A DNA stretch of 64,000 bases, from assembly GCA_934565855.1 (NCBI GenBank), contig CAKTIO010000003.1:1-64000 (forward strand), given 5' to 3'. Under the pieces are notes generated by a model. The model saw only the letters and a list, made by a program, of their open reading frames with translations. It was not told the origin of the DNA and ran no database searches. Of this stretch, positions 23,015 to 32,003 are shown piece by piece (within the stretch, counting starts at the first letter, position 1; every line of letters starts with the position of its first letter). The translations under genes were made by a program, and so were the position numbers. The DNA comes from an uncultured Dysosmobacter sp. Its GTDB lineage: Bacteria > Bacillota > Clostridia > Oscillospirales > Oscillospiraceae.

Positions 23015-23607
23015 TGGCGGAGAAGAACTATTTTGTCCACCCGTCCTCCTATATCGACGAGACTGTGGAGATCGGGGAGGGGACGAAGATCTGGCACTTC
23101 TGCCATATCCAGAGCGGCGCGCACATCGGAAAGCACTGCTCTCTGGGGCAGAACGTCAACGTCAGCAATCATGTCAGAGTGGGAGATGGCTGCAAGCTGC
23201 AAAACAACGTCTCCCTGTACGAGGGTGTGGAGCTGGAGGACGGCGTGTTCTGCGGTCCCAGCTGCGTGTTCACCAATGACCTGACCCCCCGCGCCAGATA
23301 TCCCAAGGGCAGCGCGGGCTACAAGCGGACGCTTGTAAAAGAGGGCGCGTCTATCGGCGCCAATGCCACCATCGTCTGCGGACACACCGTGGGGCGCTGG
23401 GCGCTGATCGGGGCAGGCGCGGTGGTCGCCTGCAATGTGCCGGACCATGCCCTGATGCTGGGTGTTCCGGCAAAGCAGGCGGGTTGGGTCTGCGAGTGCG
23501 GACAGCGCCTGCAAAGGGATACCGCCCCCGTCTACCGCTGTCCGGACTGCGGGCGGCGCTACCGGGCGGAAGGCGGGCAGATCCGGGAAGTTGAAAATGA
23601 CCGCTGA
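23014..23607 (+). CDS. WbpD/WlbB-like UDP-3-amino-sugar N-acetyltransferase
   Basis: 197-residue left-handed beta-helix (hexapeptide-repeat) acyltransferase predicted to acetylate the 3-amino group made by the preceding enzyme. Hexapeptide turns run from about residue 9 to 150, with the family's QNNVSLYEGVELEDGVFCGPS and GANATIVCGHTVG segments. An unusual C-terminal extension carries two CxCG/CPDCG pairs (about 162-190), probably a zinc ribbon. The start overlaps the preceding stop (TAATG). Confidence 0.85.
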   Translation: MAEKNYFVHPSSYIDETVEIGEGTKIWHFCHIQSGAHIGKHCSLGQNVNVSNHVRVGDGCKLQNNVSLYEGVELEDGVFCGPSCVFTNDLTPRARYPKGSAGYKRTLVKEGASIGANATIVCGHTVGRWALIGAGAVVACNVPDHALMLGVPAKQAGWVCECGQRLQRDTAPVYRCPDCGRRYRAEGGQIREVENDR

Positions 23608-23654
23608 CAGTGCCTTCGCGGGCACATCAGGGGAGAGGGAGCAAAGAAAAGGAT

Positions 23655-24983
23655 ATGGAGTTTGATTCGATTTATGACGGACTGATCACCGGTACGGAAA
23701 AGCTGGCGCTGGTGGGTCTGGGCTATGTGGGTATGCCCATCGCCGTGGAATTTGCCAAGCACGTCCCGGTCATTGGCTTTGATATCAATGAAAAGCGGGT
23801 AAACGAGTATGCCAACGGCATCGACGCCACCAACGAGGTGGGCGATGCCATCAAGAATACCACCGTGGACTTTACCTCGGACCCCGCCCGCCTGAAGGAG
23901 GCGAGGTTCCTCATCGTGGCGGTCCCCACGCCGGTGAATCCGGACACCACGCCGGATCTGCGCCCCATCGAGGGCGCCTCCCGCACCGTGGGGCAGAACC
24001 TGACCCCTGGCAGCATCGTGGTGTTTGAGTCCACGGTTTACCCCGGCGTGACGGAGGATATCTGTGTTCCCATCATCGAGCGGGAATCCGGTCTGAAATG
24101 CGGCGTGGACTGGAAGATCGGCTACAGTCCCGAGCGCATCAATCCCGGCGACCGGGTACATACCCTGACGAACATCCGCAAGATCGTCTCCGGCATGGAC
24201 GAAGAGTCCGCCCGGGAGATCCAGCGGGTCTATGATATCGTCATCAAGGCGGGGACCTTCCCCGTCTCCACCATCAAGACCGCTGAGGCGGTGAAGGTGG
24301 TGGAAAACAGCCAGCGGGACATCAATATTGCCTTCATGAATGAGATCGCCATGATCTGCGACCGGATGCACATCGACACGGATGAGGTCCTTGCCGGCAT
24401 GAACACCAAGTGGAACGCCCTGGGCTTCCGTCCCGGTCTGGTGGGCGGTCACTGCATCGGCGTGGACCCCTACTATCTCACCAACGCCGCCGAGGCACTG
24501 GGCTATCACAGCCAGATCATCCTCAACGGGCGCAAGGTCAACGACAGCATGGGCGCTTTTGTGGCGGATGCCGCCATCAAGCAGATGATCGAGGCGGGCA
24601 TGGCTCCCAAGAAGGCTACAGTCGTTATTCTGGGCATCACCTTCAAGGAGAATTGCCCGGACACCCGCAACAGCAAGGTGGTGGATATCATCGACCGCCT
24701 GCGGGAGTATGATATCCAGCCCATCGTCACCGACCCCTGGGCGGACGCCGCCGTGGCGAAGCAGGCGTACGGCGTGGATCTGACGCCCTATGACCAGATT
24801 CCCAAGGCGGACTGCGTGATCGTTGCCGTGGGTCATAATGAGTTCCGCTCCCTGTCCATGATGCAGCTGAAGGAGCTGTTCAGGGAGGATCTGCCCAACG
24901 GAGAGCGGGTCCTGATCGACGTAAAGAGCCTGTACCGCATGGACGAGTTGAAGGCGTCCGGACTGCGGTTCTGGCGGCTGTGA
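23655..24983 (+). CDS. UDP-HexNAc 6-dehydrogenase (WbpA/WbpO/TviB family)
   Basis: 442-residue NAD-dependent enzyme oxidising UDP-GlcNAc (or UDP-GalNAc) to the uronic acid. It has the NAD motif GLGYVG (residues 21-26), the central VVENSQRDINIAFMNE helix and the catalytic C267 in GGHCIGVDPYY. The FRPGLVGGH context is closest to the WbpO/TviB branch. The start at 23655 is supported by weak purine-rich sequence. In this operon it supplies UDP-GlcNAcA for the 3-dehydrogenase, aminotransferase and acetyltransferase steps. Confidence 0.9.
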   Translation: MEFDSIYDGLITGTEKLALVGLGYVGMPIAVEFAKHVPVIGFDINEKRVNEYANGIDATNEVGDAIKNTTVDFTSDPARLKEARFLIVAVPTPVNPDTTPDLRPIEGASRTVGQNLTPGSIVVFESTVYPGVTEDICVPIIERESGLKCGVDWKIGYSPERINPGDRVHTLTNIRKIVSGMDEESAREIQRVYDIVIKAGTFPVSTIKTAEAVKVVENSQRDINIAFMNEIAMICDRMHIDTDEVLAGMNTKWNALGFRPGLVGGHCIGVDPYYLTNAAEALGYHSQIILNGRKVNDSMGAFVADAAIKQMIEAGMAPKKATVVILGITFKENCPDTRNSKVVDIIDRLREYDIQPIVTDPWADAAVAKQAYGVDLTPYDQIPKADCVIVAVGHNEFRSLSMMQLKELFREDLPNGERVLIDVKSLYRMDELKASGLRFWRL

Positions 24984-25018
24984 TAAAAACAAAAGAAAAA
25001 GAAAGGCAAACGAGCGGT

Positions 25019-26107
25019 ATGAAAAAGATCGTTACCGTGGTGGGCGCGCGCCCGCAGTTCATCAAGCTGGCGGTGGTTTCCAGGGTGCTGCGCCGCCAGC
25101 CGGACTTTCAGGAGGTGCTGGTCCACACCGGGCAGCACTATGACCACAACATGTCCGACGTGTTCTTTGAGGAAATGGACATCCCCAAGCCGGACTACAA
25201 TCTCGGCATTTCCGGCGGAAGCCACGGACAGATGACCGGTCAGATGCTGATGGAAATTGAGAAGGTCCTGATGAAGGAGCAGCCGGATATGCTCCTTGTC
25301 TTTGGAGATACCAATTCCACCATGGCGGCGGCGCTGGCGGCGGTGAAGCTGCACATCCCCGTGTGCCATGTGGAGGCGGGCAACCGCTTCGGTACGCTGG
25401 ACAGCCCCGAGGAGGTCAACCGCACGGTGACAGACCACGTCTCCGCTATCAACCTGCCCTGCACAGAATCCAGCCTCCGTTTTCTGGAGCGGGAGGGGCT
25501 GGGGAAGACCGCCACGGTGGTGGGCGACCCCATGTATGATGCCTTCCGGTATTACACGGACCGTCTGGATGGCAGCGAGCTTGCGGAGATCGTGGATTTT
25601 GACGGCAAGCCTGCCGCGCTGCCCCCGGAGTTTTATTACATGACCTGCCACCGGCAGGAGAATACAGACACGGATGAAAAGCTCCGCAGCATCTTCGACG
25701 CAATGGAAGCGCTGGATGCGCCCACCGTATATCCCGTCCATCCCCGCAACCGTGACCGCGCCGCCCGTTTGGTGGGGGAGGGCGGCTATGAAAGGCTGCT
25801 CCTTACCCAGCCCGTGGGCTACCAGACCTCCATCTCGCTGGTCAACCACGCCAAAAAGATCGTCACAGACTCCGGCGGTGTCCAGCGGGAGGCGTTTTTT
25901 GCTGGGAAGCCCTGTGTCACCGTGCTGGACTTTGTGGTCTGGCCTGAGACCATGCGGGATGGCTGCAACCGGCTGGCAAAGCCGGACAAGGCGGATATTC
26001 TCGCCAAGCTGTCCGCCCCTGTGACCTTTGACCCTGCCTACCAACCCTTTGGAGACGGACACAGCGCGGAAAAAATCGTGGAGATCATCAAGGAGTTTTT
26101 GCAATGA
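25019..26107 (+). CDS. Non-hydrolysing UDP-sugar 2-epimerase (WecB/WbpI family)
   Basis: 362-residue enzyme inverting C-2 of UDP-GlcNAc or of its 3-acetamido uronic acid. Family motifs are VVGARPQFIKLA at the N-terminus, HTGQHYD, GDTNSTMAAALAA, HVEAGNR, and DSGGVQREAFFAGKPCV near the C-terminus. In company with the WbpE/D-like genes the WbpI role (UDP-GlcNAc3NAcA to UDP-ManNAc3NAcA) is preferred over plain ManNAc synthesis. That is inference from context. Its last bases overlap the next start (ATGA). Confidence 0.85.
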   Translation: MKKIVTVVGARPQFIKLAVVSRVLRRQPDFQEVLVHTGQHYDHNMSDVFFEEMDIPKPDYNLGISGGSHGQMTGQMLMEIEKVLMKEQPDMLLVFGDTNSTMAAALAAVKLHIPVCHVEAGNRFGTLDSPEEVNRTVTDHVSAINLPCTESSLRFLEREGLGKTATVVGDPMYDAFRYYTDRLDGSELAEIVDFDGKPAALPPEFYYMTCHRQENTDTDEKLRSIFDAMEALDAPTVYPVHPRNRDRAARLVGEGGYERLLLTQPVGYQTSISLVNHAKKIVTDSGGVQREAFFAGKPCVTVLDFVVWPETMRDGCNRLAKPDKADILAKLSAPVTFDPAYQPFGDGHSAEKIVEIIKEFLQ

Positions 26108-27207
26108 CGAAGGTCTGTCACATGACCAGCGTACACGGCGCGGAGGATGTGCGTATTTTCCGGAAGGAGTGCGTCTCCCTTGCCAAAGCCGGATATGAGG
26201 TCTATCTGGTGGAGCGCGGCGAGAGCTACGAGAAAAATGGCGTCCACATCATCGGAGTAGGGGATATTCCCGCCAGCCGCCGCAGGCGCATGATCGAAGG
26301 CGCAAAAAAGGTCTACGAAGCCGCGAAAGCCGTGGACGCAGATATCTACCATCTCCACGACCCAGAGCTTCTGCCCTACGGTCTCAAGCTGAAAAAGGCA
26401 GGCAAAAAGGTCATCTTCGACAGCCATGAGGACGTTCCAGCGGATATTCTGGAGAAGCCTTGGATTCCCACACAGCTGCGCAAGCCAGTTTCCCGACTGT
26501 ATACGTGTTATGAAAACGGTTTTTTAAGAAAGATCGACGGTGTGATCGGCGTTACCCCGTCCCTGTGCGACCGCCTACGGACGGTAAACACAAATGCGGA
26601 AATGATTACTAATTATCCAATCTGGGAAAACGGATTGCCGCAGCCCCGGTTTCGGGAGAACAAGGTGATTTTTCCGGGACTGCTGTCCAATTTATGGAGC
26701 ATAGACACACTGGTACAGGCGGCAGAGCAGCTGCCGGGACTGACGATTGAACTGCGTTCCGGCAACGTTGAGAACGGTTTGCTTCCCAGCCTGCAGGCAA
26801 TGCCAGGATGGAGCCAGGTACATTTTCCCGGCAGAGCATCCCATGAAGAAGTGATGTGTCTGATGACGGAATGCCTGTGCGGTATGGCGCTGTGCCGCCC
26901 CTGTCCCAATACCGGCGGGAAGCTGGGGACCTTGGGGAATACCAAGATCTTTGAGTACATGATGGCGGGGATTCCCGTAGTCTGTACGGACTTTGTTCTC
27001 TGGAGGGAGATTGTGGAGGATTGGAATTGCGGCATCTGCGTCAAGCCGGACGATGTGGATGCTGTTGTCAATGCCATCCGTTTTTTCATGGACCATCCGG
27101 ACCAGGCGCGTGAGATGGGAGCCAACGGTCGCTGCGCCGTGAAAGAGAAATTCAACTGGGGTGCAGAGGAAAAAAAGCTGCTGTCTTTTTACGAAAAAAT
27201 CGTGTAA
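26104..27207 (+). CDS. Family 4 glycosyltransferase
   Basis: 367-residue GT-B-fold enzyme predicted to add one sugar to the lipid-linked glycan. The N-terminal half has MTSVHGAEDVRIFRKE and YHLHDPELLP, as in many EPS glycosyltransferases. The C-terminal half has the nucleotide-sugar site around GGKLGTLGNTKIFEYMMAGIPV. AAGGAG precedes the start, which overlaps the epimerase by four bases. Donor and acceptor cannot be read from the sequence. Confidence 0.8.
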   Translation: MTKVCHMTSVHGAEDVRIFRKECVSLAKAGYEVYLVERGESYEKNGVHIIGVGDIPASRRRRMIEGAKKVYEAAKAVDADIYHLHDPELLPYGLKLKKAGKKVIFDSHEDVPADILEKPWIPTQLRKPVSRLYTCYENGFLRKIDGVIGVTPSLCDRLRTVNTNAEMITNYPIWENGLPQPRFRENKVIFPGLLSNLWSIDTLVQAAEQLPGLTIELRSGNVENGLLPSLQAMPGWSQVHFPGRASHEEVMCLMTECLCGMALCRPCPNTGGKLGTLGNTKIFEYMMAGIPVVCTDFVLWREIVEDWNCGICVKPDDVDAVVNAIRFFMDHPDQAREMGANGRCAVKEKFNWGAEEKKLLSFYEKIV

Positions 27208-27217
27208 GGGGAGACCT

Positions 27218-28216
27218 ATGCCAGATTCCTTAAAATTATCCGTTATCGTTCCCATTTTTAACGAGGAACGCTTTATAGAAAGCTGTGTAACGTCTCTCTT
27301 GAAACAGGATTTTCCTCACGAGGAAATGGAACTGCTTCTGGTGGACGGTGCGTCCACAGACCGGACACCAATTTTGTTGGCACAGCTGGCAAAAGCACAT
27401 CCGGATGTGATCCGGGTACTGCAAAACCCCCGGCGCATTCAGGCTGCGGCTATGAATTTAGGAGCAAAGGCTGCCAGAGGAACCTATCTTATTCGTGTGG
27501 ATGCGCATGCTGATTATCCATCGAATTACTTCTCTCGCTGTGTGGAGCTGATGGAGGAGACCGGAGCGCAGAACGTAGGCTGTATATGGGATACACAGGG
27601 AAAGACGCCAAAAGCGCAGGTGATTGCCATGATGCTGACCTCGCCCTTTGGCGTTGGTGGTGCGGCATTCCGTACAGGCGGCAAAAGCGGCTGGGTAGAC
27701 ACTGTCCCCTTCGGCACGTTTCGTAAGGACTATTACAAAGCCATTGGAGGCTTTGACGAGCGTCTGGCGCGCAGCGAGGACAATGAGATCAATTACCGCA
27801 TCCGGAAAAACGGCGGCAGGATCTATATGACGGATGAAATGGCAGTGATCTATTACTGTCGGGAAACCGTAGCGGCTTTGTCCCGGATGGCATATGCCAA
27901 CGGTAAATGGAATGTCATTGCGGCAAGGCTTTGCCCCGGTTCCATGTCTCTGAAATACTTTGTTCCACTGACCTTTGTGCTGTCTCTGATCGTGATGCCC
28001 TTGCTGTGCCTGCTGCACCCCTTATTCCGTTGGCTGTTTGCGGCAGAACTGCTGCTGTATCTGGGGTTGAGTCTGTATTTTGCCCTGCGAAAGACCCGAA
28101 ATCTCAAGAAGCTGCTGTTTTTGTGGTTTTTGTTTCCGGCATTTCACATTCCGTACGGTGTAGGCTCCCTTGCCGGATTGGGTAGCTTGCTGACAGGAGA
28201 ATGGAAGAAACCGTAA
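27218..28216 (+). CDS. Family 2 glycosyltransferase with C-terminal membrane helices (ExoA-like)
   Basis: 332 residues. The N-terminal GT-A domain has SVIVPIFNEERFIESC, VDGASTDRT and the DAHADYP acidic motif. Two to three C-terminal membrane segments (about 245-320) follow. The layout and the GWVDTVPFGTFRKDYYKAIGG-type middle resemble ExoA-like enzymes of exopolysaccharide synthesis. The start follows GGGGAG ten bases after the preceding stop. Confidence 0.8.
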   Translation: MPDSLKLSVIVPIFNEERFIESCVTSLLKQDFPHEEMELLLVDGASTDRTPILLAQLAKAHPDVIRVLQNPRRIQAAAMNLGAKAARGTYLIRVDAHADYPSNYFSRCVELMEETGAQNVGCIWDTQGKTPKAQVIAMMLTSPFGVGGAAFRTGGKSGWVDTVPFGTFRKDYYKAIGGFDERLARSEDNEINYRIRKNGGRIYMTDEMAVIYYCRETVAALSRMAYANGKWNVIAARLCPGSMSLKYFVPLTFVLSLIVMPLLCLLHPLFRWLFAAELLLYLGLSLYFALRKTRNLKKLLFLWFLFPAFHIPYGVGSLAGLGSLLTGEWKKP

Positions 28217-28262
28217 GGTACGCATTTTTTAGAACATCATTCACAGAAGAGAGGACGACATC

Positions 28263-29345
28263 ATGAACTATGCACTTATCGGCTGCGGACGCATTGCCGT
28301 GAACCATATCAAAGCCGCGCTCAACAACCATCTGCATATTACCGCTGTATGCGATGTGCTGCCGGAGAAAATGGAGGCGCTGTTGACCAAATACGATCTC
28401 CAGAACGACATCTCCATCGCCCGTTATACGGACTACAAGCAGATGCTCACGGAGCATCCCGAAATCCAGCTGGCTTCCATCGCCACGGAGAGCGGCATCC
28501 ACGCGGAGATCGCCCTTACCTGCATCGACCGCGGCGTGAACGTCATTATTGAAAAACCCATGGCGATGAACATGGATGATGCGGAGGAGATCATCCGCCG
28601 CAGCGAGGAAAAGCATGTCAAGGTCTCCGCCTGTCACCAGAACCGCTTCAATGTGGCAGTGCAGGAGCTGCGTCGCGCCCTGGAGGCCGGGCGCTTCGGC
28701 AGGATTTCCCACGGCAGCATCCACGTCCGCTGGAACCGGAACCGGGATTATTATGATCAGGCACCCTGGCGGGGTACCTGGGCACAGGACGGCGGCTGTC
28801 TGATGAACCAGTGCATCCACGGCATCGATCTGCTGCGGTGGATGATGGGCGATGAGGTGGACGAGGTCTACGGCGTCACGAAGCAGCAGTTCCACGATTA
28901 TCTCCAGTGCGAGGACATCGGCATGGCGGTGGTGAAATTTAAGAACGGGGCAGTCGGCACCATTGAGGGCACCACCAATGTCTATCCCAAAAATCTGGAG
29001 GAAACGCTGTACCTCTTCGGTGAGAACGGCACGGTGAAGCTGGGCGGCACGTCCACCAATAACATCGACGTTTGGAATTTTGCCGACGAAAGCAGCGATG
29101 ACGCAAAAAACAAGGGCTTGCAGGAGGTCACCAGCAACGTCTACGGCAACGGGCATACCAGCCTGTTTGCCGATATGGTGGACGCCATCGAGCATGACCG
29201 TAAGCCCTATGTGGACGCGGTGGCAGGGCGCAACGCGCTGGAAATGATTCTGGCAGTCTACCAGTCCGCCGCCACTGGCAAGCCGGTGAAGCTGCCGCTG
29301 AAGCATGTTGCCAGCACGGATTTTGAAGGAAGATTTGACCGGTGA
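28263..29345 (+). CDS. WbpB/WlbA-like UDP-hexuronate 3-dehydrogenase (Gfo/Idh/MocA family)
   Basis: 360-residue NAD-dependent oxidoreductase. Rossmann motif GCGRIA at the N-terminus, the EKPMAMN signature near residue 100, and a C-terminal domain with WRGTWAQDGGCLMNQCIHGIDLL containing the family's catalytic-region His. Predicted to oxidise C-3 of UDP-GlcNAcA, providing the keto group for the WbpE-like aminotransferase. This completes the five-enzyme set for UDP-ManNAc3NAcA even though it lies 5 kb from its partners. Its stop overlaps the next gene's GTG start. Confidence 0.8.
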   Translation: MNYALIGCGRIAVNHIKAALNNHLHITAVCDVLPEKMEALLTKYDLQNDISIARYTDYKQMLTEHPEIQLASIATESGIHAEIALTCIDRGVNVIIEKPMAMNMDDAEEIIRRSEEKHVKVSACHQNRFNVAVQELRRALEAGRFGRISHGSIHVRWNRNRDYYDQAPWRGTWAQDGGCLMNQCIHGIDLLRWMMGDEVDEVYGVTKQQFHDYLQCEDIGMAVVKFKNGAVGTIEGTTNVYPKNLEETLYLFGENGTVKLGGTSTNNIDVWNFADESSDDAKNKGLQEVTSNVYGNGHTSLFADMVDAIEHDRKPYVDAVAGRNALEMILAVYQSAATGKPVKLPLKHVASTDFEGRFDR

Positions 29346-30487
29346 ATATCCTGATTGTTGCGAGAGGATATCCATCTGAACGGTACCCGCTGAATGGAAT
29401 TTTTGAGTGGGACCAGGCAAAGGCACTGGCTGCATTGGGACATAAAGTGGTTTATGCCTCGGTGGACCTCCGCTCTCTTCGCCGCAGGCGCCACTGGGGC
29501 TATGAATCCTTCCAGCGTGACGGAGTACAGGTACGGGCGGTCAATGTTCCCGTCGGCGCTGTTCCCAAGACGGTTCTTCAAGGTGCCGGGAGGATTGCGC
29601 TGCGCCGCCTGTATGCAAGGCTTCAAAAAGAATTAGGTGCTCCTGATGTGGTTCATGCCCACTTTTTGGAGAGCGCTGCCAGCGCGGCGGTACTCTGCCA
29701 GTATGAGCAGCTACCTCTGGTGATTACCGAACACACCTCCTCCATGAACGTTCCGCAGCTTCCGGCAGCTGTGCTTGCCTGTGCCAAGCGGACATATGCC
29801 CAGGCGGATATCTGTCTGGCAGTCAGTTCGGTATTTTGCCGGAACCTGAGTGCTGCCACAGGCTTTCCCTTTCAGGTGGTCGAAAATATTGTGGATACCG
29901 GGGCATTTTGCCAACTGCCCTCCTCTCAGAGGGGGGACGCAGAGTTCCGCTTTGTTGCCGCTGGAGGACTGAGTCACCGGAAAGGTTATGATTTGCTGCT
30001 GTCTTCCTTTGCAGAAGTAGTGCGGGAAAACCCGCAATGCACATTGACTGTGTTTGGCGGAGGGGAAGAGGCGAACCGCCTTTTGCAGCAGGCAGCCGAT
30101 TTGGAAATATCAGAAAAGGTACGGTTCCGTGGACTGAGAAACCGGATGGAAATTGCCAGAGAATACAGGAACTCAGATGCGTTTGTTCTGCCCAGTCGGT
30201 TGGAAACCTTTGGTGTTGTATATATTGAAGCGATGGCGGCAGGACTGCCGGTGATTGCGACCCGCTGCGGCGGACCGGAGGATTTCGTTACGCCGGAGAC
30301 TGGCATCCTGATTGATGTGGATGATGGTGCAGCTCTGACTGCTGCAATGAAGCGGATGGCAGCGGATCGGGCGCATTATGATTCCGCAAAGATTGCCGCC
30401 TATGCGAGACAAAGCTTTTCTCCGGAACGGGTAGCAACGCACCTGACGGAGATATATCAGCAGGCGATCGCTTTACACGGGATATAA
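29342..30487 (+). CDS. Family 4 glycosyltransferase
   Basis: 381 residues, GT-B fold, starting with GTG overlapping the previous stop (GTGA). It has the N-terminal VARGYPSERYPLNGIFEWDQAKAL segment and the C-terminal RLETFGVVYIEAMAAGLPVIAT donor-binding motif with the E-x7-E pattern. Linkage specificity is unknown. Confidence 0.8.
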   Translation: MNILIVARGYPSERYPLNGIFEWDQAKALAALGHKVVYASVDLRSLRRRRHWGYESFQRDGVQVRAVNVPVGAVPKTVLQGAGRIALRRLYARLQKELGAPDVVHAHFLESAASAAVLCQYEQLPLVITEHTSSMNVPQLPAAVLACAKRTYAQADICLAVSSVFCRNLSAATGFPFQVVENIVDTGAFCQLPSSQRGDAEFRFVAAGGLSHRKGYDLLLSSFAEVVRENPQCTLTVFGGGEEANRLLQQAADLEISEKVRFRGLRNRMEIAREYRNSDAFVLPSRLETFGVVYIEAMAAGLPVIATRCGGPEDFVTPETGILIDVDDGAALTAAMKRMAADRAHYDSAKIAAYARQSFSPERVATHLTEIYQQAIALHGI

Positions 30488-30512
30488 ATCAAGAGGAGTA
30501 TTTTGGTATTTT

Positions 30513-32003
30513 ATGAAATTTATTTCTCAACAATGGAAGCAGGACAAACTGCGCTGTGCGCTGGTGGTCTGCTGGCTGCTGACGGTGGCGGCATCCTTTT
30601 TCAATTCCTATCTGCTTCCTGTTCAACTGCCGGGCGTTGGCACCTGGTATGCCTTCCGCACACTTTTACCGCTGACGGTACTGCTGTATGTGGTTTATGC
30701 TATCCGAACCAGAACGTTTTTCTGGAAGGACAGTACCACGCTGGAGAAGTGGTGCTATGTGTTCATTGCAGTGCTGCTGCTCTATGGCGCGGCATCGCTG
30801 CCCCGGGCGCTGGATGTTGCCTGGACATTCCGCAGGCTTTTTAACCTCTGCTTCGATCTGTGCTTTTTCTTCCTGCTGCTGCGGCTGTGCCGTAAGAAGG
30901 ATATCCGAAGGCTGACGATAGCAGTTTATACCGCAGTTTTAGCACTGTATATTGTATTGGGTATCTATGAGGTGTTTTTTGGCGGTTTAGTGAACCCTGT
31001 GTATAACGGTTTTAAACGGTTTTATGTTTTAAACGGACTGTTTCAGGAGCCTATTGTGTTTACAGAAAACATGAACGACTATGCGTCCGTTTTATTCTTT
31101 TCCTACGCCGTGCTTTCTCTGTGGAGCTGGAAACGCCCTGCCTGGAGAAACGTTCTGCTGACTGCTGGAACATACTTTTTACTGTTGGCTACCATGAGCC
31201 GTTTATGTACTCTCTCTTTTGTGGTTTTGCTGGTTGTGCAGATTTTTTGTGCTCTGCTACAGCATCGAAAAGCAGCCCGAAAAACCGCGGCATGGATGCT
31301 GCTATGCGTCTGCTGCGTCCAGTTCTGCACACAGTATCGCTACATCATCTCGCCAATCCAGTCCTATCTGGCGCAGCGCGCCGCCTACGAGGAGGTCCTG
31401 AAGGAGCAGTCCTCCGCGTCCGGAGCGGAACCGTTGAAAAAGCCAGAGCTTCAGTTGGGCGATCCCCAAAAGGAATCTCTGGATGAGCAGTTTTTTGAAA
31501 CGGATGCGGCAACGGGGGAAAAGGTGCTTCGTGAGGAGGGAAGCGCCGGTGTGCGCTCACACCTGCTCCTGTTTGCGTTTCATTGCATCTCCCAATCTCA
31601 TGGCTTGGGTGTAGGACTTGGAAATACGGAAACGATGGCAGCCCGGCAGGCGGTGGTTCCCCAATGGGCAGATAAACCGCAGAACTCCATCCATTGCTTT
31701 TTGATGAGAATTGCCGCCGATTACGGCATATTTGCCCTGCTTCCGCTGTGTGCCATTGCGTTTCTGCTGCTTAAGCGTATTTTCACCAGCCTGTCTGCCG
31801 CATGGCGGCGGAAGGACGGACAGGCAGGGGCAGGGGCGCTGCTGTTCTTTGTCGTGCTGCTGACCTATCCCATTGTCTCTACCGCCTCCTCTGATGCACA
31901 GGACGATATTGCCATGTGGTTTTATCTTGCGATGATGGTACTTTACGCGGTACAGGAATTGGAGACAGGAGAGCATCTTCTGACGGAGGAGACTCATGCC
32001 TAA
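30513..32003 (+). CDS. Wzy-like glycan polymerase (O-antigen ligase/polymerase family)
   Basis: 496-residue protein with about ten to twelve hydrophobic segments and a large loop (about residues 285-355) before the last group. The segment with HGLGVGLGN and SIHCFLMRIAADYG resembles the Wzy_C region. Position next to the flippase supports a polymerase role in a Wzx/Wzy-type pathway. AGAGGAG lies rather far (15 bases) from the ATG, so initiation may be weak. The stop overlaps the next gene by eight bases. Confidence 0.75.
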   Translation: MKFISQQWKQDKLRCALVVCWLLTVAASFFNSYLLPVQLPGVGTWYAFRTLLPLTVLLYVVYAIRTRTFFWKDSTTLEKWCYVFIAVLLLYGAASLPRALDVAWTFRRLFNLCFDLCFFFLLLRLCRKKDIRRLTIAVYTAVLALYIVLGIYEVFFGGLVNPVYNGFKRFYVLNGLFQEPIVFTENMNDYASVLFFSYAVLSLWSWKRPAWRNVLLTAGTYFLLLATMSRLCTLSFVVLLVVQIFCALLQHRKAARKTAAWMLLCVCCVQFCTQYRYIISPIQSYLAQRAAYEEVLKEQSSASGAEPLKKPELQLGDPQKESLDEQFFETDAATGEKVLREEGSAGVRSHLLLFAFHCISQSHGLGVGLGNTETMAARQAVVPQWADKPQNSIHCFLMRIAADYGIFALLPLCAIAFLLLKRIFTSLSAAWRRKDGQAGAGALLFFVVLLTYPIVSTASSDAQDDIAMWFYLAMMVLYAVQELETGEHLLTEETHA

